The notes beneath the pieces were generated by a model, which was not told the origin of the DNA, searched no databases, and saw nothing but the letters and a program-made list of their open reading frames with translations. Shown piece after piece: positions 20,501-30,311 of a stretch of 56,756 nucleotides of DNA. Every line of letters starts with the position of its first letter. Position 1 is the first letter of the stretch. Made by a program: the position numbers and the translations under genes. This stretch comes from Tranzscheliella williamsii (Eukaryota > Basidiomycota > Ustilaginomycetes > Ustilaginales > Ustilaginaceae), in assembly GCA_023212725.1 (NCBI GenBank), contig JALBYF010000092.1, positions 1 through 56,756 on the forward strand, read 5' to 3'.

Positions 20501-21789
20501 TCGTGATTGCAACGACTCCTTTGACATTGTCAGCAGGTCTTTTGCGTCTCCTTGTTTTGGTGCGCAAGGAGAACAAAACGAAAGATGCTCATCAGCTCAC
20601 AACCCAGCAGGCATGCGAGGCTATAGGTGCCATCCGGACGGTCACTGCGCTCAATTTACAGCCCAGGACTCTGGCAGTTTTCGAGCAGAATCTAAGGCAA
20701 GCTTCGCGGAGCTTATGGACAACGATCGGCGTTGGCAGTATCCTGTACGGCTCTTCTCAGTGCGTGCAGCTACTTGTTGTGTCGCTTGCATTTTGGGTTG
20801 GTGGGCGAGAGCTGGCCACAGGCCGAATCTCCACCGGAGTCTTCTTCACCATCCTCATCTCCGTAGTCTACGGCAGCGTGCAGGCTGGAAACATCTTCAA
20901 CTACAGCGCTGATTTCTCTAGTGCCCATTCCGCAGCGCGCAAAGCGATGAGCCTGATGGAGGCAGCTAACGTCGTAGCATCTCGGAAGAAGGCACTCGTT
21001 GACCACAACACTACAGGAGAAAAGGACTTTATAACCGAGGGCAAGATCAAGCTCGACAACGTCACGTTTCGCTACCCGCAGCGACCGGACAGTGTGGTTC
21101 TTAGGAATCTGTCGCTGCAGATCGAGCCAGGCACCTTCTGCGCGATTGTTGGAGGAAGTGGTTCGGGCAAGTCCACCATCCTACAGCTCATCGAGATGTT
21201 TTACACGGCCGAACAAGGACGGGTGGTTGTTGACTCGCGATCACTTGCAGAATGCGAGCCTTCGCAGGTTAGGAAACATATTTCCTATGTTCCGCAAGAG
21301 CCGACGCTCTTCGAAGGGACTATTGGCTGGAATATTGCTCTGGGAGCTGCCGAAGATGAACCGAGTCAAGTGCCGCGCGCCAAGATCGAAGAAGCGGCAA
21401 GGTTAGCACAGTTGGACGAGCTACTAGCTGGTCTGCCAGACGGACTCGACACACAGCTCAGTGCCAGAGGCGTTCAAATGTCCGGTGGTCAGAAACAGCG
21501 TATTGCGATAGCACGCGCTGTGATCCGGGAACCTAAGATCCTGCTTCTGGACGAAGCCACCTCGGCCTTGGATCCAGCGAGCGAGAAGGCGGTCCAGCAA
21601 GCGCTAGACAGAGCAAGCCAGGGTCGCACCACGGTGGCAGTCGCGCACAGGCTCTCGACCATCACTAAAGCTGACAAGATCATTGTGATGCAGGCCGGAC
21701 AAGTCGTCGAACAAGGCAGCCCACGCGAGCTGTGGAGACAGAACGGCGCCTTTGCAGGCATGGCAAGGCTCCAAGGCCTTTCGTTCTAG
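17551..21789 (+). CDS. atr1: ABC multidrug-type exporter (Atr1-like)
   Basis: Single exon, 1,412 aa from the ATG at 17551 (the upstream in-frame codons start only with TTG). Full-size ABCB architecture: TMD1, NBD1, linker, TMD2, NBD2. NBD1 has Walker A GASGCGKST near residue 480, signature LSGGQKQR near 593 and Walker B ILLLDEATSALD near 613. NBD2 has Walker A GGSGSGKST near 1200, signature MSGGQKQR near 1310 and ILLLDEATSALD near 1330. Both sites therefore look catalytically complete. A Ser/Thr-rich cytoplasmic N-terminus (~75 aa) and a Ser/Arg-rich linker after NBD1 may be regulatory. ABCB proteins pump amphipathic molecules across the plasma membrane. In the U. maydis cluster Atr1 is the presumed exporter of ustilagic acid. 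It diverges from fas2. Confidence 0.92.
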   Translation: MFGQHAQPKRAAAPASRQSTATSTVASTFNSTTCHGHNDGPEKDMEEAFDHAAAKTSIAASETSSMADVVVDMPDKDPTSGKFKASYYQIFRYATKRQLLFNALGMLMAVVAGVSQPLMTIFMGRISTSFLRYTSAIRAGDALAFEAAKINVYNTINADALIIVYLGIAMFFSSMLYMVVFSYTSERIASNIRVAYLRSLFGKNIDFFETYGQGQVAARIGSDIHLIQVGIAEKLPMSAMYLCTFVSAVAVSFSLSYKLSLALLPLAPLILFTGGTMGILTKLTKTIELACVAEASSRAEEAFNGIKILKAFSKEHVLSKEYQDMTAETKVQGAKAGKIQGLGVGTLLFVIYSGYALAFFYGAKLIVRGAIPPGQIVSVVFANFTGAFAIANLFSLLEAFTMATASASGIFEIITGSHAPSLQTKMLSQGPAGNPVEQLNSDYQAVVNLDNVSFAYASRSDSRLLQNLSLEFKEGVTTAIVGASGCGKSTIISLLQRLYEPTEGCIRLNGVDIRRLDVTWYRNEVGIVEQQPTLFAMSIRANIELGLPDRDQKTAEELFNAVLAAARKANAHDFIMELPDGYDTEVGSQGFLLSGGQKQRIAIARALIKDPKILLLDEATSALDSKSEAVVQEALDAAAESRTTIVVSHRLSTVRNAAHIVVLGPQGIIEQGSHDDLASKPGGAFASMLQRQGDNEEPDVPEAVPEPLQSLLLPTLLEPAATRSRSRIGNRLSALSLDLPRPSFASFDIPRCSFAEHSMLNTNFTLSQQAARDTIAVTEDSVYKQMTEKGLEEARNTEAKQAGSLLALLRLLLNDKETGNLSGLYIIGSICAAIIGAVYPIYAIVFGIAMQNLSQCHAVVGNPCPEPSRASMLKANLLNSGAFFVVAVGSALVSFYHVRTLFIAGTRVMERLRVLVFQSILSLDACFFDDPKNTSNSLASGLADNAQRVYGALGPTWGVIVQGITTVLIGYIVALAYGWRLALIVIATTPLTLSAGLLRLLVLVRKENKTKDAHQLTTQQACEAIGAIRTVTALNLQPRTLAVFEQNLRQASRSLWTTIGVGSILYGSSQCVQLLVVSLAFWVGGRELATGRISTGVFFTILISVVYGSVQAGNIFNYSADFSSAHSAARKAMSLMEAANVVASRKKALVDHNTTGEKDFITEGKIKLDNVTFRYPQRPDSVVLRNLSLQIEPGTFCAIVGGSGSGKSTILQLIEMFYTAEQGRVVVDSRSLAECEPSQVRKHISYVPQEPTLFEGTIGWNIALGAAEDEPSQVPRAKIEEAARLAQLDELLAGLPDGLDTQLSARGVQMSGGQKQRIAIARAVIREPKILLLDEATSALDPASEKAVQQALDRASQGRTTVAVAHRLSTITKADKIIVMQAGQVVEQGSPRELWRQNGAFAGMARLQGLSF

Positions 21790-22829
21790 AGATGTTGCAA
21801 GAGGAAGCGTCCAGGTGGCAACGTCATATCCGTAAATAGACTTGATAGTGCAACATACATATAGCATCTATAATCGAACGCCTGCCTGAGCTACTGTTGC
21901 ACCACTAGATGCAATAGTGACTGTCAAGCACACTACTCTCTGGAATTGCTTGGTATTCCGTTCGATAGTTGGTACAGCAGTGAGTCTATATATATACGTA
22001 TTGGAGGTCTCTCTCTGCGTAGTCTATGAGGAAGTTAAGGTTTACGGTGGTCTGTCTTCCGCTGTCGTTCATATGGCGATGTCAGTAGTGGGCGTGGTCT
22101 CGAACGTTATATCGGCCGACAAAGCAGTACGAACAGTTGTTGTACTTTTAACTTGCTGCTGTTGGAATGAGCTCCAACAACCGAGCGTCCACCCCACCAT
22201 ATCGGCGATCTGCTCATTCCCATCGGGAGGCGCCGGTCAACCTGGGCGCTGTTTGCCCCTATCACGATGCTTTTCCCCTCTCTCTAGTGCCGCTCATCGT
22301 TAGTATATAGGTTACGTTCCTCATGGCCCCGCTTATGTACATACACAAAGTCTCTATGATACAGCCATACGATAGCGTTGAAGGGTACTAAGCGTGTCAA
22401 ACGTACATATTTTTTCAGTGGGTTTCCAAGTGATTTGGCCAAGTCTATCCGGAGCTTTACACAAACTAGTGGTGAGCCAGCGATATATTCGCAACTAATT
22501 GCTGATATATTGTGCACAATAATCGACGCTCCACGAACGCGCCAATAGACCATCCCCCTCCGACCTACCTAGCGCCGCTTTCGACCTGGGTCCGCTTCCT
22601 GCGGGCGTTGTAATGGGCTGTGCGGCTCTCTGTTCCGATCTCATGCCACACTCGTAGCGTGTCGCTGCACGGACAGGATGTGGACAACAAGGGGTCTCTG
22701 AATTGCTATGTGCGGCGCGAGCTAGCCAGCAGCGGAGTGGGGACGCATGGTGATCTGCGGTGGCCTGCAGCGCAGATCGAGGCAGGCCGGGGCCATACGC
22801 GGACGACGCGTCCAGGCAGCGGCCACGCT
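21790..22829. other. Intergenic region, no gene seen
   Basis: About 1 kb of mixed-composition DNA between the ABC exporter and the convergent small secreted protein gene. Only short, low-quality open frames are present on either strand. I see no conserved motif. Confidence 0.4.
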
Positions 22830-23362
22830 TCACAATAGTGTAAGCCAGCCGTCTTTCGGGCAGACCGGTGGTTGCTTGTGGCTAACTATTCCGTCGCCGA
22901 GTTCAAACGCGCAGCATTGCATACCGTCCTTCTCGACGACCGACAGTTGTGCGATGACCATACTACCGCCACCATTGACACGCCTTGTCAGAGTGACACC
23001 CTGCTTGCACGTCACAACGTAAACTGCGCGTGCGATCAAGGCAGACAGTGACGGTCAGCCTTGGCACCAAGCGACAAGGAGTGGCATGACAAAAGCTTAC
23101 AATGTTGCTGCCCAGACCACACCGTATCCTCATAGGGATGCGAAACGTAGTCGTACGCACCACCGGACGTCCGAGCACACAAAAAGCCTGGCTGCGCGGC
23201 CGGCTTGCAGCGGCTTTTCCATAGCTTGTCATCCGTGTTGACTGACACACCTGTCGGTCCGATTTTGGGTGAACCATCACCAATACCATCGGCGGAGGGT
23301 CCATCACCGTTTGATCCGCAAACCAGCAAAGCGACGAGGATGGCTGATTTGAAGGGGAACAT
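22830..23362 (-). CDS. Small secreted cysteine-containing protein (candidate effector)
   Basis: Two exons, 23362-23101 and 23023-22830, with a 77-nt intron (GTAAGC donor, GCTGAC branch-like site, CGCAG acceptor). Splicing keeps the frame and gives 151 aa. Residues 1-19 form a signal peptide (MFPFKS, then a hydrophobic core ending CGSNG). The mature part has six cysteines, including an adjacent pair in QCCAF and a last one in PPVC, and no transmembrane segment. The clean frame on both sides of a canonical intron is the main evidence that the gene is real. I recognise no family. It is not one of the twelve genes known from the U. maydis cluster. Smut fungi encode many such apoplastic effector candidates, so a plant-interaction role is possible but unproven. 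Confidence 0.6.
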
Positions 23363-24165
23363 AGTAGACAGAGCTGCTTTTGTTCGGGAAAGCGATGATA
23401 GGCGCCGACCGAGGAGACTGGCGGAACGGGTGTTGATTGAGGAAACCGGCGGAACCTGTACCTTGTCTGGTTTTTAACCTTTCCTTCATACGATGGGAGC
23501 CTGCGCAGGTGGGCATCTTGCGAGGCAAAGACGAAGAACCTTGACCAGGCAGTGCAGTGCATCGCAAGTCGCAAAGTTGTTTTTGTGGCTTGGGTGGGGT
23601 GTTTCTGTGCAGTAAGGCGGATGGAAGGGGTGGGGGTGAGGCGTACGCTGGCTCGTGGGCCGATATGTGGTTATGTGAACAGCGCATGTGTACAGCGCCA
23701 TTTTTTCTCGCACCCCACCTAGGCTAGCTCGATAGTAAATCGTACTTCAAAGTAGCACACACGACGCCGATATGGTTGCCGACTTCATCTGTGAAATGAA
23801 CGATGCAACTTGAGCTCGTCGAACGACCAAGTCAAATGCAAAAAAAGGGAGCAAAAGCGAGACGGGATTTGGTGTAGGCCTATTCGCAGCGGCCAACCTA
23901 ATGAGGACTATGGAACCTAGCACTCGACGGTCTACGCCAGCCAAGTAGGACATGAACTGCTAAGAGCCAGATTTCTTATTTGAGATCGGCTCCGCTTGTC
24001 TGAGAGCAAGTGCGACAAGAGGTACCGCTGGGCAGCCTTCCAGGGGGAGAAGCACGAGGCAAGAGTCGACCCAAACAAGGAAATACAGCTTGCGTAAGCG
24101 TGATTAGAGTCCGGATAGCCTACAGCGAGATACGGGGATGAAGCCAGCTCGCCACACAGACCAAG
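23363..24165. other. Intergenic region upstream of the secreted protein gene
   Basis: Roughly 800 bp without a credible gene. It contains the promoter of the small secreted protein gene to its left and leads into the degenerate Gag fragment on its right. No long repeat or terminal repeat could be recognised. Confidence 0.35.
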
Positions 24166-24588
24166 ATGTCGTGGAGACTTGACGCCATTGTGGGCAGAGC
24201 GCCACCGCCGTCAGAAGTTAGCGATGATAACTATGGCTGGTCACGAGACATAATGCTCTATATTAAGGTTTTGGACCCTATGATGTGGCGTGCCTTCTCG
24301 GGCAAGGCCCCAAAGGAGGAGGATCTGGTTGACGAGGAGCTCAAGCTAGCACGTCAAAATGCAAACAACATGGCGACGGCCACCTTGCTCAGTCACTTGA
24401 GCCTGGAGGTCCAGTTTGTCGTCGATTTCATGCGAGCACCCGACAAGCTCTGGCTTGACCCAAAGAAGCGGTACGCCAGAGCCAACTGTCTCAGAGTATT
24501 CACCATGGAGATTGAGCTTTGTACGCTGACCCAGGACCGTGGTATACACGAGTTCATAACAGTGTTAACCATCATAGAAAACCGCTGA
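24166..24588 (+). mobile_element. Ty1/copia Gag-like fragment (relic)
   Basis: A 140-aa open frame whose second half has the pattern of copia-type Gag proteins (UBN2/retrotransposon Gag class). An Ala/Thr-rich helix with LLSHLSLEVQF is followed by a W-L-x-P-x-K-R-Y block and a leucine-patterned stretch ending in VLTIIENR. A zinc knuckle, protease, integrase and reverse transcriptase are all missing downstream, and no long terminal repeats are evident. It is therefore a broken remnant of a retroelement lying between the exporter and acyltransferase parts of the cluster. The family assignment is by pattern only; a domesticated small gene cannot be excluded. Confidence 0.5.
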
Positions 24589-24909
24589 TCTGATCTGGGT
24601 GCTCAAGTAACACGCATCACCCATCTGACCCTATACACGTCGGCCTAGTCATTTACCAGACAAAACCAACCTCTCAATAGAGCCTTAGTCTTGTCAGGCA
24701 CTTACTTGTGAGTTCAGCGAGCACAGGCACTGGCTGTAGCCCAACCTTGATCGGTCAATCTCAAGGCTTTCGAGAACGAGAAGCAGTATGTCTGACCGCT
24801 ACTTGAACTTGGACATGCTGGAAGGTTCAACGCTGTGCGGCTATTACGCAGTATGAGGAGCTTCAGCTTCTAAAAGAAGCTCAGAGGCAATGAAACGGGC
24901 GTGTCTATT

Positions 24910-26427
24910 CTACAGTATGGTAGCAAACTGTTGAATCAGCCTGTTTTCCAAAAACTTTTCCATCTCTTCGTTTCGGAGACCAACGTGGGCTACCAGCCCT
25001 GGCTTCCCCCCTGCTGCTTCTTCAGTATCCGCGGAAGGCTGGTATGCAAGCACATCATCGTATGATGCCCACTTGCCGGGCGCTTGCAGTACAAACACAG
25101 TGCCGTCGGCCGCGTCCAAGGTGAGACCATTGAAGCTGACGGGGGCCATGCCTAAGATGGTCATCGCCTGGGGCCTACCAAGCGTGTCTCCAAACTGCAG
25201 CTTTTTCCGGAAGGGTAGACGCGCAATGTTGCTGATGACCACGTCATTGCCAAACATACCAGTAATCTTGGGTGGGCGACCGGGTCCAAAGGCCGCAGCA
25301 TCCGCATAGTTGTGGTGACGAACCACCGAGCTCATTTTTTCCGGCGTCAGGTCGAGATATCGGTTGCGAATCATCCAAGCCAGGTTGAAAAGCCCGGACT
25401 TATCCGCAGTGCTGACCGACGAGGCGTCGAGAGCGAATAAGTGTGCAGGATGGACGTTTCCGAGGTACTTGGCCTGGCCGCCTTCGCCATTGGAACCGGG
25501 CAAGTAGGTGCGCCCATCCAGTGGTGTGTGTAGCTTAGTGACGGCTTCTGGCTTCAAGCCGCGTGCATCGGTGATAGCTGCCCATAGAAGCGCATGGACG
25601 GCGTCATTGCTTGCAATCCAGTTCTCCTTGGACGGCATGACTCGGCCGTTCGCATCCGTAGCCCACTTGGCAAGAGCAAGCTTGAGCTCTTCCACAGCGG
25701 ACGCGCTGAAAAGAAGGGAAGCGTAACGACACTTGGAAGGCACTCGAGTGATCTCTCCCGGCTGCCCCTTCTCCTGGTACCATACATCGGCGGGAATAGG
25801 AGCAGGCTGGATCTTCGATGCGTACGAAAGGAGGTTTCGGGACCAGTCAAAGTTCGGGATTTCGCTCTGACTGGTGTTTTCCGGAAGGCTGCACATCGCA
25901 ATGCAACGGCCAAGTTCCTCGAGGAGATCGATATAGCCGACAAAATCGACTAGCCAATGGTGCACGCTTGTGCTCAGACACAGTGAACCGCAGGAGTATC
26001 GCGTTACCTTGACCGCGAAGACACTTGCGTCGTCGTCGACAATAAGCACCGGACGAGCAGCAAGCGCCGGGTCAATTTGTGCACCCAGCCCTTTCCACTC
26101 GCTACCGATCGGTCGGTCCAGCTGAACGACCTCAAGATCAGCTCCGCTGTCGTTGTACTCGAGATACCACCGACCATCATCATGCAGCTTTGTCTGGGCC
26201 CCAGCGGCGGGAACACGTGCGAGAAATTTCTCCAGACCGGCCTTGAAGAGTTGTTTGATGTCAGCCAGTGTACATTCAGTCAGCTTGGGCTGCACGCTGG
26301 AGAGGAAAAACCAATTGCAGTGCATGTCCATCCTTGGCATCGCGAGGTCTTGTCCATCGAGAGCAACCGCACTGGGCACGGTAGGCCTCGGCGTTGCGGG
26401 GGAAAAGACCACCCTTTCAAACACCAT
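24910..26427 (-). CDS. BAHD-type (HxxxD) acyltransferase of the cellobiose-lipid cluster
   Basis: Single exon, 505 aa. It belongs to the plant-BAHD / trichothecene-acetyltransferase superfamily. The catalytic HxxxD is seen in SVHHWLVDF (His157, Asp161). The second family motif, usually DFGWG, is represented by the variant FGDTLGRPQ in the C-terminal third, followed by a DGTVFVLQAP-like strand. These enzymes move an acyl group from CoA to a hydroxyl or amine. In ustilagic acid and flocculosin biosynthesis such enzymes (Uat/Fat proteins) acetylate or acylate the cellobiose headgroup. I cannot say which of the two positions this one serves. A TATA-like TATAAA (minus strand, 26561-26566) lies ~135 bp upstream. 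Confidence 0.88.
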   Translation of the reverse strand: MVFERVVFSPATPRPTVPSAVALDGQDLAMPRMDMHCNWFFLSSVQPKLTECTLADIKQLFKAGLEKFLARVPAAGAQTKLHDDGRWYLEYNDSGADLEVVQLDRPIGSEWKGLGAQIDPALAARPVLIVDDDASVFAVKVTRYSCGSLCLSTSVHHWLVDFVGYIDLLEELGRCIAMCSLPENTSQSEIPNFDWSRNLLSYASKIQPAPIPADVWYQEKGQPGEITRVPSKCRYASLLFSASAVEELKLALAKWATDANGRVMPSKENWIASNDAVHALLWAAITDARGLKPEAVTKLHTPLDGRTYLPGSNGEGGQAKYLGNVHPAHLFALDASSVSTADKSGLFNLAWMIRNRYLDLTPEKMSSVVRHHNYADAAAFGPGRPPKITGMFGNDVVISNIARLPFRKKLQFGDTLGRPQAMTILGMAPVSFNGLTLDAADGTVFVLQAPGKWASYDDVLAYQPSADTEEAAGGKPGLVAHVGLRNEEMEKFLENRLIQQFATIL

Positions 26428-27700
26428 GACGGGAGCCGAAGTCTACTGACAAGAACAGAAGAGCGTTACACGATCAAGACCCGTGCTGGCGATGACGAGA
26501 GAGCGTGGCTACCAGGTTTTAGGGAAAAGAGTGGACAAACGCAGAACAGAACAAGCCTGCTTTATATTCATCTGCACGCCCCTTGAACAGCTGTAACAGG
26601 TATCTGCGACGCATGGTCCGGAGCTAAAGACACAGCTTAGAGCAACGTTCGCGGGCACAACAGCAGAAACGACCGCCAGGAACGGCACCTCACGTCCGCG
26701 CGCGTGTTTCAGAGGATGCGCAATGTGACAGACTATGCATGTTCATTTACGCGAATGCGCATAGCAATTTTATTTTTGGAATCCCGGCGGCTCCAGCACG
26801 TGCACGAGACAAGACTGAGACGGACTATGCTGAGACGGACTATGATATGCGGGGAACAGCTCCAATGGGCTCCTAGGCCCGCTGTAAGGCGGGGCAATCC
26901 ACGCAGCGAGAGGACAAGGTAGGAAGAGCCGGACTGGAAAACCAATAACGAAGGGGCCTCGATGCTGACCGGGTCGCGGCTGCGGCCAGAAAAATTGATG
27001 AGAGAAGTGCGACGCAACGGAATGGATGGATGCGAGGTGCTTTGCCAGCTCAGAAGCGCACGCAGCGAGGCCACGTAGGACAATGCTGCCAGTGGAGCAC
27101 GCTGCGGATGTCGACGAGGTACTGTATCAGGGGGTTGTTCGAGCCACAACCCCTTTTCTTGTAGCCACGCTCTTTTTTCCGATTTATGCAATCATTATTC
27201 GGATTCGCGCTTGATCTGAGATGCATGATGGAGCTCATCATATCAAAATCAGGGACCTATGCTATGCAAGCTTGAACCTGCAATCTACGCTCTACTTTCA
27301 ACGTCCAAGTCGGAGATCCATATTGTAACACGCTGTCTGCCTCGGTCCCGCTCAGGTTTCCGACAGGCACGGCGTTTTCAAAGCAGTGATTTTGGCGCGA
27401 GACTAGACTAACAGGCTACTCCACTGCGTGTGCATCCATGCGGAATCATAGACCGCTTGGCCAGGGAGAGTCTATCAGACACCTGAGAAGCTGTATCAGA
27501 CTTTCCACGAAGCTTGAAACGCAGCACTACGCCGTGTAACAGGAAAAGCCCTCTCACATCACACATGTATACGCAGCTAGCTTCTCCGTATTGTTTACGA
27601 TCAGGTTAAGGCAGCTAGCATACAGCTGCAGCCTTGATGGCTCCAAAAAATCCATAGTCACGAAAAGCAGATACCGGCTCCTTGTTCTTGCACGCGAGCG
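26428..27700. other. Acyltransferase promoter and intergenic DNA
   Basis: About 1.3 kb between the acyltransferase start and the 3' end of the next P450 gene. It holds a TATA-like site near 26561, ATGCGCA at 26716-26722, an exact ATGCGCAT octamer at 26755-26762, and a perfect 15-bp tandem duplication at 26815-26844. There is also an 8-bp inverted repeat with a 7-base loop at 27131-27153. No gene is credible. Confidence 0.5.
26815..26844. repeat. 15-bp perfect tandem duplication
   Basis: CTGAGACGGACTATG is present twice head-to-tail (26815-26829 and 26830-26844), about 390 bp upstream of the BAHD acyltransferase start. Confidence 0.85.
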
Positions 27701-29565
27701 CTACTGTCCCCGCAGTTTTGCTCGTACCATCAAAGGGCGTTTCATCGGATGTGTCAACGAGTTGAGGTAATCTGGGACACTGTTGAGGCCAGCTGACTTC
27801 TTGGGACCTAGATCGACCAGTTCCAGGTCGAACTTGCCGAAGATGTGATGAATAAGCTGCACCACCTCGTACGATGCCAACTTTTGGCCCAAGCAAAGTC
27901 TCGGCCCGCCGTTGAAGAAGTGCGCCTGAAACTGAGAGTACTTGACGATAGACCCCTTGTCGTCCAACCATCGGTTGGGTTGGAATTCGCAAGCATCCGG
28001 ACCCCAGATATCTTGGTTCCGTGCCATGGCCCAATCGGAATAAAGCATCAGGTCTCCCTTGCGGACACGAGGTCCTCCATTAGGGAGCACATCGTCTTCG
28101 ACGGCCCGTCTAATGTTCTTGGGAATGGAAGGATGAAGGCGTAACGTCTCGTAGAATGTGCTGAGCTTCGTTGTGTGTTGATCAAAAACGTCGTAATCTA
28201 TCTTTAAGCCTTCCTCCTCGCCCTGCTCTTCCAGTGTTGCGTCAATTTCCTTGCGTACATCAGAGTAGACATCGGGCTTAGAAAGCATATGCCATGACAT
28301 CCAGGACAGCGCTTCCGCGGTCGTGTCTCGTCCGGCGATTAGCAAATTAAGAATTGTGTCCTTGAGCTGTTTGTTGCTGAGGCCTTGCCCATCAGGGAAT
28401 TTGTAGGCCATAAACAGGTCCAACAAGTCCTTTCGATTCCCTTCGTTATCCAAACCCTTCTCTGGCGTTGCCTCTCTCATCTTTCGACGTGACTCGACAA
28501 TTTCGGTAGTGAACTAGAAGGTAAGATTGAAATAAGAAGCGAGCATGCTGTCAGTTCTCAATCTCATACTGGTAGGACATCTTGCTAGAGCCAAATCAAA
28601 CTTACTTCTTCAATCACCTTGCGAGCTGCCCGCATCTTACGCCCCGTCTCGTTGTATCTCTCCGAGAGTTTCCACCAAGGTTGAACGAACCTCATGTCAA
28701 GGACCTTCTGAGCGTAGTTGAAAGCATCACCAAAGGTGTCAGGCTTTTCGGGGTCAGACAAAGCCTTGATGTCTTGACTAAAGGCAATCTTGATGAACGA
28801 GCTGAGGGTAAACTTGAAGTAGAGCTCTTGCAAATTGAACACAGTGCCTTCTTTGGCGTAACCCCCAATGATTTTCTCCATCAACAGGCAGTCCTCGCGA
28901 ATGGTTTCTGTAATGATAGCCTTGAAAGAGCTGACAGTGAAGATGCGGCTGGCAACCTTACGTTGCATCTTCCACTTTTCACCGTCGGAAGTAAAGATAC
29001 CATCTCCTAGAACGTCATGCATCTGGTCATGAAATTGGTGACCCTTAACGTAAGAGTTGAACTTGGTCTTTTGTACATGTTCAATCCAATCCGGTCTTGA
29101 AATATCGATGAGGCGGCCCAGAACTGGGAGGGTGTGTGTGTTTCCATAGCCGTACTCCTTCTGAGCCCATACCTGATAGCCAAGAGGATCGCGGTTCTTG
29201 AGCGCCCACATGAGATTACCGATAAGTGGCAGGCCCTTAGGTCCCTTGAGATCTGCTCTTCTTTCACATCCAATTGCACAATCCCAGTACCGCAGAAGTA
29301 TATAAGCAGTGATAGCGATGGCCAAAATAGCGACTACCAGTAAGGGATGGTAGTAGCCTTGGATCGTCAGACGCACAAGTGGCTGCTTGTGGAAAGAAGA
29401 TAGGTCCCCAACAGGCGGGAGTGATCTGGTATTGAAACTGTTGTTCAGATGAGTGGGCGACCAGCTCCGGTTCGTCTGCACGCCATGCAACAGTGAAGGC
29501 TCGATGGAGCTCTGCTGAATGTATCGCAGGGTGGGTACCAAAGGTTTCATCATTGCGCCGTCCAT
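27701..29565 (-). CDS. Cytochrome P450, fatty-acid omega-hydroxylase type (CYP52-like)
   Basis: Two exons, 29565-28606 and 28513-27701, with a 92-nt intron (GTAAGT donor, TTCTAG acceptor) and in-frame splicing to 590 aa. A long N-terminal tail precedes one membrane segment around residues 73-92. Motifs: [10 protein letters not shown]-helix AGRDTTAE near 379, ExxR in YETLRLHPS, and heme loop [10 protein letters not shown] with Cys near 526. The AGRDTTA and GPRLCLG forms are those of CYP52/CYP86-type fatty acid and alkane terminal hydroxylases. It is therefore the better candidate for terminal (omega) oxidation of palmitate, Cyp1 in U. maydis; the assignment is inference. A TATATAAG box (29640-29647, minus) is 75 bp upstream of the ATG. 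Confidence 0.9.
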
Positions 29566-30311
29566 TGTTGCCTGACGTTTGTCGAGTTGGTAGGGAAGTG
29601 GTCGGTACCCTCACACCCAGTAAGACAAGTTCTTTAGGGCTTATATAACAAAAGCACTTCTCATAACGTCCAGCAAATCCCAAAGGAAGAGCGTGGGTAG
29701 CTTGCCAGAAACTCCAGGGCGCGCATTGCGGGTTTTTCGCCCGAACTCCCACGGTCATCTCACGTAAGGTTTGACGAGCCTGTGATTGTATCTCTTGAGC
29801 TGCGCATGTCAACCAACACAAGCATGACAACGACAACCAAATCAACATCCGTTTGGCAACTTAGCCCTGTCTCGGTCTTTAGATAAGAAGATGTTAATTG
29901 CGTATCGACGACAGATACAAACATGAAAAAAAGTTCGGTATGCCCATACATGCGTTTTGGCGTCAGCACTGGAACAGTTCCTGCGCCTTCTCTTCCCTTG
30001 TACAGCTTCTAGGTAGCTAGCTGTGTTTGGCCGGCTCGTAAACATGGCTTTTCAGGAACTCAACCCGCTTACCACACCTGGGATCGTTGCTATCATCTCA
30101 ATGGCTAATGTTGTGCTCGAAATACTCTGACCAAACTAACTTGCTCGCCTGTGTGCACATATGAGGCCGACCGATTGTGCTGGCTTTTGGAGAATTCAGA
30201 CGTCACTCTAAGAATACAAGTAAAAGTCCACCCGATAAGGGGTATGCTCATCAGGGATACGATTCGCTGTACTCCTATTCCTGGTCAAGGGTGAGCAACA
30301 GTGACTGATGT
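29566..30311. promoter_or_regulatory. P450 promoter with TATA box
   Basis: A 746-bp gap between the P450 start and the 3' end of the next acyltransferase gene. A strong TATATAAG (minus strand, 29640-29647) sits 75 bp upstream of the P450 ATG. A TGCGCA core occurs near 29800. No additional gene is credible. Confidence 0.55.

Noticed and set aside
27131..27153. 8-bp inverted repeat with 7-base loop followed by T-rich bases, resembling a bacterial terminator
   Set aside because: The window is eukaryotic nuclear DNA with spliceosomal introns, and rho-independent termination is not expected; it is noted only as a possible hairpin.
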